64,000 nucleotides of DNA, from positions 2,852,001 to 2,916,000 of the forward strand of contig JAKULF010000001.1 in the NCBI GenBank assembly GCA_022661535.1. Direction: 5' to 3'. Below are positions 1-9,912 of this stretch, piece by piece. Position 1 is the stretch's first letter; every line of letters starts with the position of its first letter. Position numbers and translations under genes: made by a program. Origin of the DNA: Eutypa lata (Eukaryota; Ascomycota; Sordariomycetes; Xylariales; Diatrypaceae). The notes below the pieces were generated by a model, which made no database searches, had not been told where the DNA came from, and worked only from the letters and a program-made list of their open reading frames with translations.

Positions 1-3000
1 TCCTTCGCGGCAAGCAGGCGGGCATGCAAAATGACCTGTCTGCCAACATCCTTCCAGGTTCCTTTGCGCCAGATGATCGTTCACGATATGGGATAAACTC
101 TCAGATTAGGTTCGGGCGCATGAATTATTTGGTTCATATAAACTTCTTGAAATATATCTAACTGACGGGCTAATAGTTGTATGGCCTTTGAACCCGTCCA
201 ATCACTCCTCGCCGTCGGGACAAACGAGTCCAAATTCGGAAGCGGGAGGATATATGTCTGTATGTGCGCTTCCTGGAGTTCCGACCCGATATCCATCATA
301 AATACCTAGGTAGCTAATTCAAATGTCTCCTAAGTTGGCCAGTCGCGCGTTAACAAATTACTTCTCCCCCCACGGACGAGCTCGTTTGCAAATCTTCAGT
401 TCTGTGCCAACCGCCTTGTGAGCCTCGATACCAAAAACGAATTGATCATATGGGATCTCGATACGGGAAAGCGAGTCACTGGCTTTCATGCCCCCGGTGT
501 GGTCATTTCTATGGTCACAGATCCGATGTTGGATTGGTGTTTCCTGGGTTTGGCAAATGGCGACATCTGCGCGTATGATCTCGATAGACAACGTATATCC
601 GCCTTCCGCCTTTCTAGCTTCTGGGCCCAGAGAGACCCCAATGCCAGAGCTGTCGGCTTGGTGTCGATGCAATTACACCCGCGAGATATCGGAAAGCTCT
701 TGATTGCATATACCCATGGTGTGGTAATCTACTCGTTCAAGCAGAATCAAGCTACACAGTTCTTCGAGTATCACGTTCCCCCTGGAGCCCCGGGAGGAAG
801 CGGCCATGCAGTAGACACCCTGAGGAAACCAAGGGTAACGCAGGCTGTATGGCATCCCACTGGAACATTCATCGTCACGGCGCATGATGATGGAAGCCTA
901 GTATTCTGGGATGCCAAGGATAGTCGTATTGTCATGGCTAGGACACTTTATGACACCAACATTGACCAACCTGTGCCACATCCTGGCCCGTCCGGCCCCA
1001 AACATCATTATCTAAAACTTGTCTGGTGTTGCAAGCAGAATCCCGAGGATAGTGGGCTCTTGATCGCTGGCGGTCAGGCCCTGGATGCCCCTGCTAATGG
1101 TCTAACCTTCATCGAGCTCGGTGTAACACCAAATTATGCTACCTCGTCATGGCAGATACTGGCGGACTATTGCAAGGGCAAGCGGCAGAGTATTCTAGAG
1201 ACACCGCCCGGCGCCGAAGTGACCAATTTCTTCTTAATCCCACGCGCATCACCCCATTTTGCTGGTGCCCAGGATCCTATTGCTGCTCTGATACTTCTAT
1301 CATCTGGCGAGCTGATTACTTTGAGCTTCCCGAGCGGTTATCCTATTTCTCCTACAAATCAACTCCACCCCTCCCTTTCTTTCGTGCATCCCTTCGCAAC
1401 TAATTTCGCTGTTACAATAATGGATAGGCCCAGGTGGCTTGGAATGGTAGAAGGTCGAAGCCAGGGCGAATCTGTACTAAAAGGAGGTGCCGAAGCACCC
1501 CGACCCCGGAGACGTTTCGAGGGACGGACTGTTATCCAGGTTGCCCATGCTGACAGCACTATTCGGATATGGGATGTCGGCCATGGCGACGATATCGAGA
1601 ACTCTTCGCAACTCCAGGTTGACGTAGCTAGAGCTCTCGACCGGACTGACGATGTTACGGTTAATACTATGAGTATGGCGCCGACCACTGGGGAATTTGT
1701 AGTGGGTACTAGCGGAGGAGAAGTCGTCATCTACAGATGGGGCGTGAATAAGTTTTACGGAGAGAATCCGAACCCAAGAATGGACCCAAACCCAGGTGGC
1801 CTTACCGACATTGGCAGGAGAGCTGAACCGTCGCTTAAGAGCGGACTTCAGCCATTCTCGCTATATGAAATGATGCAAGGTCCCATCACGGTAGTCAAAG
1901 CCTCCGACGTAGGATTCATGGCTGTCGGGTCCGAGGGAGGGTTCTTGAGCATCATCGACATGCGGGGCCCATCGGTGATGTTCCAAGCCTCGATGGTGGA
2001 TTTCTCGAAGCAAGATAGGCGCTCATCATTCCTCAAAGGGCACTCGAGCGCGGCGGGCAAAGAATGGCCGGTAGCTATCGAGTTCGGCGTCATGACGCTC
2101 GACGAAGATAAGTACTCTAGCATCTGCTGCTTTGTCGGCACGAACAAGGGCAAGGTGATCACCTTCAAGTTGCTCCCGTCAGCAGGAGGCTACAACGCAC
2201 AGGTAGCCGGTGTAGCTAGCCTGAGTGATAAGATCGTCGCCATATGCCCGATTATTGCGGAGACTGGAAAGCCCGCATACGCCACCGGCCCTGCTGTAGC
2301 GGGATTAAGAGAAGGCCATAATGTTAATGGCTTGCTTGTCGTCGGTAAGTATAGGAATTGATCCCCGATTCCTTTTCCTTTTTTCTTTTGGTTTTCATCA
2401 TCTACATAGGTTGCTAACTACGTATGATGCAATGATTAGTTACGCAATCAGAAGCCCGCATCTTCAAGCCCGCGACGGCCAAGGGCGCCTCGAAGTCGTT
2501 CGACGACTACCTCTGCGACGCGGCGTGTGTGACCGAGTTCCCCCTGAACGGCATGGCGCTAGTCGGAGTGTTCGGGGACCGGGTAACGCGGGCGTTCTCC
2601 CTCCCCGGGCTGAAGGAGCTAGGAGCCGCCCCCTTGCCGATGATGGACGGCAGTCGAACGGACGGCACCGTCATCACAGACGACGGCGACCTGTTCTGCT
2701 GGACGGGGCCTTCGGAGATCGCCGTACTCGACGTCTGGGGCACGGGACAGGCCCTCGAGAATACCGCCGACACCTTAATCAACCCGAGTCTGGCCGTGCC
2801 GCCGCGCCCCACCATCTCTAACATCCAGTGGATCTCCGGCACGCAGCACGTCACGCCCACTGATCTCGACCTCCTGATCGGCGGGCCCGACCGCCCGCCC
2901 AGCAAGCGCATGGTATCGGCCACGGCGGCAATCGAGCGCGAGCTCGCCTCGGGCAGGGGCGGAGGGAGTGGAAGTGGGAGCAGGGGAGGCCAGGATCAGG

Positions 3001-3182
3001 AGGGCTGGGGCGATTACCTCACCCGCCAGCTTAACGAGCGCACGGAGAAGCTTAACATCATGAACGATACGATGGACTCGGCGGCTGAGAACAGCCAGAA
3101 GTGGGCGGATAGCACGAGCAAGTATGTCCAGCAGCAGAAGAGGAAGATGCTGTTTGGGTCGATTACCGGGAAGTTTATGTGA
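1..3182 (+). CDS. SRO7: Sro7/tomosyn/Lgl-family WD40 exocytosis regulator (5' partial)
   Basis: Homologues of the Lgl/tomosyn/Sro7 family bind plasma-membrane t-SNAREs and Sec4-type Rab and regulate polarised exocytosis. Exons read as <1-109, 177-259, 335-2344 and 2440-3182. All junctions keep frame and give about 980 residues, with only a few N-terminal codons off the window. The first exon carries the family-type start region (LRGKQAG, then SANILPGSFAPDD). Exons 2-3 give blade-type motifs such as LLAVGTNESKFGSGRIYVFG and LIIWDLDTGKRV. Family members have two seven-bladed beta-propellers. The C-terminal 60 residues form a tomosyn-like R-SNARE motif (QLNERTEKLNIMNDTM) whose Arg sits at the expected zero-layer position. 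The donor of intron 1 (GTTCGG) is weak, but the splice restores the conserved frame. The gene ends with TGA at 3180-3182. The family call is firm; the symbol is by homology. Confidence 0.93.
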
Positions 3183-3796
3183 GTGGAGCGACCGGGGGTG
3201 AGGGTTAAGGTGAGCCGGACCCGGACCCGGAGCCGGGGTGGGGATAGGTTGGGAGGAGCCCATGTTGTATCATTCCGTCCCATTGTTGCTCTGCTGAGCT
3301 TTGCCCTTTGTTCCGCATGCCGGATATAAAAGATTTGGAGGATCTTTCCTTTTTTATTGGGGAGGCGTTAATTTTCCCGGCATCTGTTATGAATTGATTC
3401 CCCCATCACAGCCACCTTTGCTAGATTGATGCTCCGTTAAGTAAGTATGTAGCTAGGTTCTCGCATCTATAGTCAAAGTTTGATAACTACATAACTAGCT
3501 CTTTTATTGCCAAGCAAGTATAACAACTATCTGCCTATTATCGTAATACTCTAAAGCATGTTATCTAGAAGGCAATACTTACTGCGCCACTTACACGCAG
3601 CTTTGCTGAAGTCCAAGTATATCCATCATTCCTTTCTGCGTGTGACTCATAAAAATTACCATCGTCAGAATGCATCAATTAGACGGACGATGCTCGGAAT
3701 CTTTGGGCCTGGAGAATTGAGGGACTCTTGTTTAATTATTATTAAATAGTTACTTAGTCACTACCTATCATTTTTCAGCGACTAACAACAAATAGA
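3183..3796. other. Intergenic, no gene seen
   Basis: This is the 3' flank of the Sro7-like gene. A 63-codon open frame at 3558-3749 has no recognisable features and is not called. Confidence 0.6.
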
Positions 3797-4764
3797 ATGG
3801 GAAAGAAAAAACTCGTTCGGCGACCAACAGCAGTAGCAGCAGCATCAGCAAGCGTGTGCAGCCTCACCAAAATCCTCGAATGACATACTCGCCCGCCTCT
3901 CCCGGCACGACCTGCTCACCCCAGCGCAGCGCGTCTGCCTCTCCTAGCGAAACACAATCGCGCAGCCCCCCCCCCCCCGCGCTATAGATGCGCCTTCTCT
4001 TCACCGCTACCCCCGGGGACCACGATCAACCCTCCGCGAGGCAACAGCGGAAGAAGAACCCGCTGCTCTGCGACGCCTTCGGCTTGCTCTTCTTCGACAT
4101 CGAGTCCAACTCCAACTCCAACTCCAACTCTACCACCGCACCCGGCTCTCCGCTGGCGCTGCGGAACCCGTCCTACTTCGGGCCCCGCGACCTCGTGGCC
4201 GCCGGGCTGGCTATCGCCGATATGCGGGATGGGCGACGGCGCCATCGCGCTTTCGTGAGGAAGGGCGCGAGCTGGAGGCGCATGTTGGGTTGTCAGCCGC
4301 CTGTTACGAGGGTTAGGTATAAATATTCCGGCGATGGTAGCCGCGATATCCACGTCGAGGGCGCCGGGCTGCGCATGGGACCGCTCTATGACTTGGTCTT
4401 CGGTATCCTTTATGGCGGGGATTTGCAGCATGGGGACGGCCGCGCCGTGTGGATTGGTTGGAAGCCTGCCGTCTTCGGGACGCAAACTACTTGGCCTGGT
4501 GGATCTCCGTGGGCTCTGGCGACTCGGCGGGTGCGGCGGCGCCACTGTGTTGCTCTTGCTGACGGTAGCTTGGCGCTGAATTACGATGATGATGGTGATG
4601 ACTACGACTATGATGACGAGGTTGAAGCCATCGTTCGAGCTGTTAGGAAGTCCCGCGGTCGCGGGGGAAAGTACAGTCGGTATAACCGTTATCCGGGACA
4701 CGTGGATGACCGCGCTGATTACTTGAGGACGAGGAGCAGGACCGGTTCGCAGTGGATGTTCTAG
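3797..4764 (+). pseudogene. Broken F-box-like gene with RIP-type stops
   Basis: F-box proteins recruit substrates to SCF ubiquitin ligases. An ATG at 3797 opens a basic N-terminus (MGKKKLVRRP) ending in SLTKILE. The next frame carries an F-box-like stretch (NDILARLSRHDLL, then AQRVCLS) from 3879. It is interrupted by TAG at 3945-3947, exactly where F-box proteins have the Trp of a C-x-x-W motif. RNTIAQ follows, then a run of 13 C (3966-3978) shifts the frame by one. After another TAG at 3985-3987 the frame stays open for 258 codons (RLLFTATPG to QWMF). The body contains ASWRRML-QPP-like and GLRMGPLYDLV motifs that I recall from fungal F-box-protein C-termini, and an Asp-rich acidic patch. Both TAGs are one CpA-to-TpA-type transition from TGG and CAG. 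A gene caller might annotate only 3988-4764 as a functional protein. I read it as decayed; the homopolymer shift could be a sequencing error. Confidence 0.55.
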
Positions 4765-5172
4765 TGTGAGGATTTTGAGGACAGAAATTGGACGTTTGTG
4801 GAGGAGGCTCTGAACTCTTATTTCGGCGACAATGTGGTAATCTTAGCTACTAAGTAATGCGAGTGGGATGAACAGACATGGATGAGATACTGCTTGCTGA
4901 CTTTGTGGATGAACCTTGGCAAGTGTAAAGCTTGTCACGATGTACTGAAGTCAAGGCTTGTATGAAGAGCGAGAGCTTTGTTTGGCTTATTGATACTTTC
5001 TTATGATGGTTCGCATCGGCTCTTTGGGGTATGCGTAGCAAATGTGCCTCGAATCTTACCTAATTATTAAGTGAGTATCCTGATCTGGCTCTAGATCTGT
5101 TACGTAATACCAAGCCTCTTTGATTTCCTCACCACTATCTTATGGTGGTGGTAAAAGCTATACATTGATATA
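4765..5172. other. Intergenic, no gene seen
   Basis: This separates the broken F-box-like gene from the left end of the RIP-degraded element. The sequence is of ordinary composition until the AT-rich island. A 63-codon reverse frame at 4850-5041 is not supported. Confidence 0.6.
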
Positions 5173-5212
5173 CCGCATGGCAGGCTGGCAAGTAACGCCA
5201 CCACTGCAACGC
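5173..5212 (+). repeat. Left terminal inverted repeat of the AT-rich element
   Basis: It starts CCGCATGGCAGGCTGG and pairs with 8182-8221 on the other strand. About the first 27 bases align well with mainly C/T and G/A differences, then similarity fades. Confidence 0.65.
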
Positions 5213-8181
5213 CGTGGCAACCAAATGATGGCCACCAAGCTTGCAACGTAACCCATATAGGATTTTTTTATATTACGTAACTTATAACGCAATCCATCGA
5301 AACTACCTTTAATGGCTACCGGTTATTATTAAAAGTAACTTAATAAGTTTTATTATTAATAAATATTATATATTTATATAATATTATTAATAAGTAATTA
5401 ATATTATCGTTATAAATATAACTTTAAAATAAAAAATCGTAAAAATAATTAAAAAAATTTTAATATTTTAAAAATTTAAAATTTAAATAAATTATAATTT
5501 ATTTATTTATTTATTATTTATATATATTAATAAATTAATAATTATTAATAAAATTTTTAATTATTTATTTTAATATTTTATTTATATTATTTTATTTTAT
5601 AATAACTTTAAATTTTAATATTAATAACGTTATTTTTAATAATTAAAAATTAAATATCGATTTTATATTAATTTTTAAATTTGAAATTTTTAACGATTTT
5701 ATTTATAAAACGCGTTTATTTATAAATTTTTTTAATTATTTTTATTCGTAAAAAATTAAATTTAATAAAGTTTAAAATTAAAAGTTTAAATATAATATAT
5801 TAAAAAATAATATTTAAATATAAATATATAAAATATATATTAAACGTAATTTATATTTAATTAATAAATTTAATTTTTATTTTATTTTTATTTTAAAAAA
5901 TTAAATTACGTATTTCTTTTCGAAAACTTTTTTAATTTTTAAATTTTATTAATTATTTTAAATTAAATTTTAAAAATTCGTAAAAATAAATAATTATAAA
6001 TATATTTATTAAAAGCTTTAATAAATAAAAATTTAAAAAGTTATTATTTATTTTAAATTATTAAAAAAAAAATTTATATTAAATTTTTAAATATTTAAAT
6101 TTTTATATTTAAAATTAAATTATTTATATATTTTATATTATAATTAATATTTTTATTATTAATTTTATTAATAAAAATAAAATTAATATTATTTAAATAT
6201 TAAAAATTTATTTTAATTTAATATATATTATTTTTAATAAATAATATTTAAATAATTATTATTTATTATATAATATTTATTATTTTTTTAAAATTTTAAA
6301 TAATTTTTTTATTAAAATCGTTTTAAATTTATTAAAGATTATTTTATATTATATAAATAAAAATATAAACGAAAAAATTATTTACATTATTAATTTTTTT
6401 AATATATTTTATAATAAAATTAATTATTTCGTTTTTAATAATATAATAATTAATAATATAATTATAAAATATATTAATAATATTTTAAAATTTAATAATA
6501 AATTTTAATATAATTATTATTTTAATTATATTTTTAATTTTATTATAAAAACGTTTTTATTTAATAAAAACGTAAAAGTATTTAAAATTAAAATTAATAA
6601 TTATAATATTATAAATAAAATTAAATATAAATTATAATTAAAAAAAAATAATTAATAAATTTTATAATATTATAATTTATATTTATTATTTTAATAAATT
6701 AATTAATAAATTATATTAAATATAAATTATTTAAAAAACGCTTTATATATAATTTTCTTTTTAAATTATTTAATATTATTATTAATAATAAAATATAATA
6801 ATTTTTTTAATATTATATAATTAAATATATAATTATTTTTCGTTTTATATTTTTATTATTTATTTAAAACTTTTAAAATAAATAAATTTACGAAAATATT
6901 TTAAAATTAAATTAATTAAAAAAAAACGTAAAAAAACTTATTATTTTTAAAAATAATTATTAATTAATAAATTATAATTAATACGTTTTAAATATTATAA
7001 TAAAAATTTTAATTTTATTTAAATACGTTATTAAAAAATTAAAAAAAAAAATTAACGTTATAAAATAAAAAAAATTTATTAATTTATATAATAATATTTA
7101 AAATATATTTTTTATTTTTAAATAATTATTAATAAAACTTAAAAATTAAAAATTAAAAATTAATAAATTTTTCGATTTATTTTATTTTTTTATTAATATT
7201 AATATAATTTAAATAAAATTAAATAAATATTATAATAAATTTAATAAAATATTCGTTTATTACGTTATTATTATATTATATTTTATATTTTAATAATAAT
7301 AATTTAATAAATTTTAATTAAATTACGATAATTAAATAAATAAAGCGAAAAATATAATTAAAAAAATTTAATATAACGAATATTATATAAAAAAATATTT
7401 TTAAAATTATATATATAATTATTTAATAAATTAAAAAAATATTATAATAATTTTAATAAATATTTTAACGAATAATAATAAAATTATATAATAATTATTA
7501 AATTATTTATTAATTCGAATAAATATATATTTAACGATAATTTCGATAAATATATTATATAATATAAAAACTTAAAACTTAACGATAATAACGTTACGAA
7601 TTTAATTTAATATTAAAAGAATAAAATATTTAAATATTTACGATTTATAAAAATAACTTTTAATTTTTTAACGATATAATTAATATTTATTAAATATAAA
7701 CGTTTATTTTTAATAATTAAAAAAATAATTATTAAACTTTAATTTCGTTTAAATATTATAATAATTAAAATATATTAAGTTTTTCGATTTTAATATAAAA
7801 TTAACTTAATTATAAACTTTAATCGTATATTTATATTTTAAATTAAAAAGAAAAAAATAATTATAATAACGAAAATAAACGACGATAAATTATATAATTA
7901 AATAATAACGTAAATTAATAATTTAATAAATATAATAAAAATTAATTTAAAAACGAAATTAAAATTTATAAAAGTAAATAATTAAAAAAAGTTAAAATAT
8001 TAAAAATTAAATTATGATATTACTTTATATTTTATTTATAATTTTATTTTAATTTATATTATACTTTAATAATTTATATAACGAGTGTAATTTATTATAT
8101 AACGTGGCTACTTTCGTTCATCGTAATCCATTAAATCGAGGGTGCTGGTGCATTATAAATAACGTAATCCATATGGATGGA

Positions 8182-8221
8182 TGGTGGAGTGGATTGCGTT
8201 ATTTACCAGCCTGCCGTATGG
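8182..8221 (-). repeat. Right terminal inverted repeat of the AT-rich element
   Basis: Read on the minus strand it starts CCATACGGCAGGCTGG and mirrors 5173-5212. TA follows immediately at 8222-8223, matching the TA before the left end. Confidence 0.65.
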
Positions 8222-8223
8222 TA

Positions 8224-9209
8224 AGAACCGCGTTTATATACATTTCTCCTGTTGCGAATAAACACGCTTAGCGCTGTACATAATATCTAACCTAAGTTAG
8301 ACAGCATCGTAGATCATAATGCAGTCTGCTCACTGTGCTCTACTCTTCCCCTTTGATTAGTGCCTCTCCTTTATCCCCTAGACGAAAGTACTGCTGACTT
8401 ATTTTCAAGTCACCTCATGTTTCATACCGAGTCATATGCTGACTTATCTTCGCCAACGCACGATTCTAGAATATTAGGGAACTTTGATGATTTTCCCCAA
8501 AGCACCGCGCTTCGCGCCTTCAACTTACGGCAACTGGCTTTTTTAGACAAACATCCCTTCCCATCAGGTACAAATGTGTACTACAATTAATAGATATATC
8601 AAACCAGACACTTTGGCTCATCGTCGCAGGTGGATATATCTAGAAAGACCTGGCCTAGCGAAAATACTAGTCGTTGTAGCTGGATGGAAATATTATAATG
8701 CTCTTTGAACCAGCATACCTGATATTCCCTCTACTACGACAAAGTTAATGTCACTGGTTTCTATCTATTTCGAAGTAAACCAAGAAAAGCGAAACAGATG
8801 GCACGGCAGTTGAAGCATTATCACGTCATATGGTAAGCCACCATAATCAATACCTTTGTTAGACGGCGTGAGTTCAAAGAACATGTTCAGTATTGCATTA
8901 TGTAGGATCGTAAATCAAAGATTCCCCCTTTGTCCATTAAGTTGAAAACACCAAGGCATTATGCCCCTACCTAGTTCAGACATACTTAAACAGCCCGGCA
9001 GGTCTTCAACACTGATGATTCTCCCCCGCCTTACTACCACATCTACTCTTCTCGAAGTTCCGGTAGTATAATAACTAAAGGAACGTCATTGCATTAGAAA
9101 AGGCTATCCAGTATCCAAGAGTATTGCAGGCCAATACGAAACAAATCTGAAAAGCCGGAAGACCGAAAGAAAGAATATGGTTGCAGTCGAGGTACGTAGT
9201 CTCAACACA
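8224..9209. other. Intergenic, no firm gene
   Basis: The 76-codon frame at 8360-8590 shows no signal peptide, domain or family motif and is left out. No RNA gene is visible. Confidence 0.55.
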
Positions 9210-9422
9210 ATGGTAGGTCTCGTGCTCCTCGCGCTCATGGCCGTGACGCCGGCCCTGCCCACAATGAGAGAAAGAGGTCTTCGTGTCGGTGATAGCATCC
9301 TCGGCAGTGCGTCCCCCCCTTATCCCTACCACTCGACCAGAGAATGCACGTGTGGAGGTCATTACGGCCCCGGTATGAACGGCAACACAACGCATACCAA
9401 TTCGACCGTTTCTTATCTGTGA
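9210..9422 (+). CDS. Possible small secreted peptide
   Basis: From the ATG at 9210 the frame encodes 70 residues beginning with a classic hydrophobic signal sequence (MVGLVLLALMAVTPALP). The mature part of about 53 residues has two Cys in a CTC motif, three N-glycosylation-type sequons (NGN is not one; NTT, NST and NHT-like contexts need checking) and a Gly-rich GGHYGPGMNGN stretch. An in-frame ATG at 9177 would add 11 residues and bury the signal. No family is recognised. The gene lies about 1 kb from a RIP-degraded transposon, a common setting for fast-evolving secreted proteins. There is no supporting splice structure or homologue, so it may be a chance frame. Confidence 0.3.
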   Translation: MVGLVLLALMAVTPALPTMRERGLRVGDSILGSASPPYPYHSTRECTCGGHYGPGMNGNTTHTNSTVSYL

Positions 9423-9912
9423 TTCATGAATGTTTTATTCCTTAAAGCTGGTATAATTGCTGAGATGATATAACTTTTATTACATAAAGAATGATTTTAA
9501 ACATAACTTTTTTGAATTATAAAAAATAATTAAAAGATGTTTGTCTAAATTATTTTGATGAAGTTGAAAATTTTTTAATTCGTTATTTTATAACATTCTT
9601 TTTATAAAATAATTTCTAACATATTAATATTTGATGTTAAATAATTTATAGCGAGGGCTGACTTCACCCCCACGTGGCATATATGACTGAGCGGGGCAGG
9701 CCTCACCACTTAGTCTTCAGCGCACCGTTTAGTTTACCCTGAGAATGTCACGATATGCATATATGCATCCCGATACCTGTTCTGTTAACATATGACTAAA
9801 CGGTAGGTCAGGTCACCATAGGCCTCTCCTGGCTGTTTGCCCACAATGTATGATTGCTTATGATTTCCGCCTAGAGACATCCCACCATTCCTGTACTTCT
9901 GCTCGCTGATTC
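9423..9912. other. Intergenic, AT-rich then structured
   Basis: Bases about 9470-9650 are strongly AT-rich but retain CpA/TpG, unlike the 5.2-8.1 kb island. At 9724-9804 an inverted repeat encloses a 14-nt perfect palindrome. Confidence 0.55.
9724..9804. repeat. Inverted repeat with internal palindrome
   Basis: ACCGTTTAGT at 9724-9733 is perfectly complementary to ACTAAACGGT at 9795-9804. Between them ATGCATATATGCAT (9755-9768) is a perfect palindrome. It lies about 110 bp upstream of the HET gene start. It could be a cruciform or a regulator site; function is unknown. Confidence 0.5.

Larger units (their letters stand above)
5173..8221. mobile_element. RIP-degraded TIR DNA transposon relic (about 3.05 kb)
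   Basis: The ends form imperfect terminal inverted repeats. Left CCGCATGGCAGGCTGG matches right CCATACGGCAGGCTGG when reverse-complemented. The match continues through a (C/T)AA(G/A)TAACGC block, and most mismatches are transitions. TA lies directly outside both ends (5171-5172 and 8222-8223), suggesting a TA target duplication as in Tc1/mariner-type elements. Subterminal copies of a TAACGYAATCCA-like motif occur near both ends (about 5286-5300, 8128-8145, 8161-8172, 8186-8199). The interior (about 5260-8080) is nearly pure A/T with no open reading frame. Remaining C residues lie almost all in CpG, a few in CpT, with CpA and TpG almost absent, as expected of saturated RIP. No transposase is legible, so the superfamily rests only on the ends. 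Confidence 0.75.

Noticed and set aside
5260..8080. AT-rich block considered as a mitochondrial DNA insertion
   Set aside because: No mitochondrial gene fragment is readable. C is confined mostly to CpG and the block has inverted ends with TA flanks, which fit a RIP-mutated transposon.
8360..8590. 76-codon open frame beside the AT-rich element
   Set aside because: There is no recognisable motif or signal peptide, and the start context is poor. It is likely chance.
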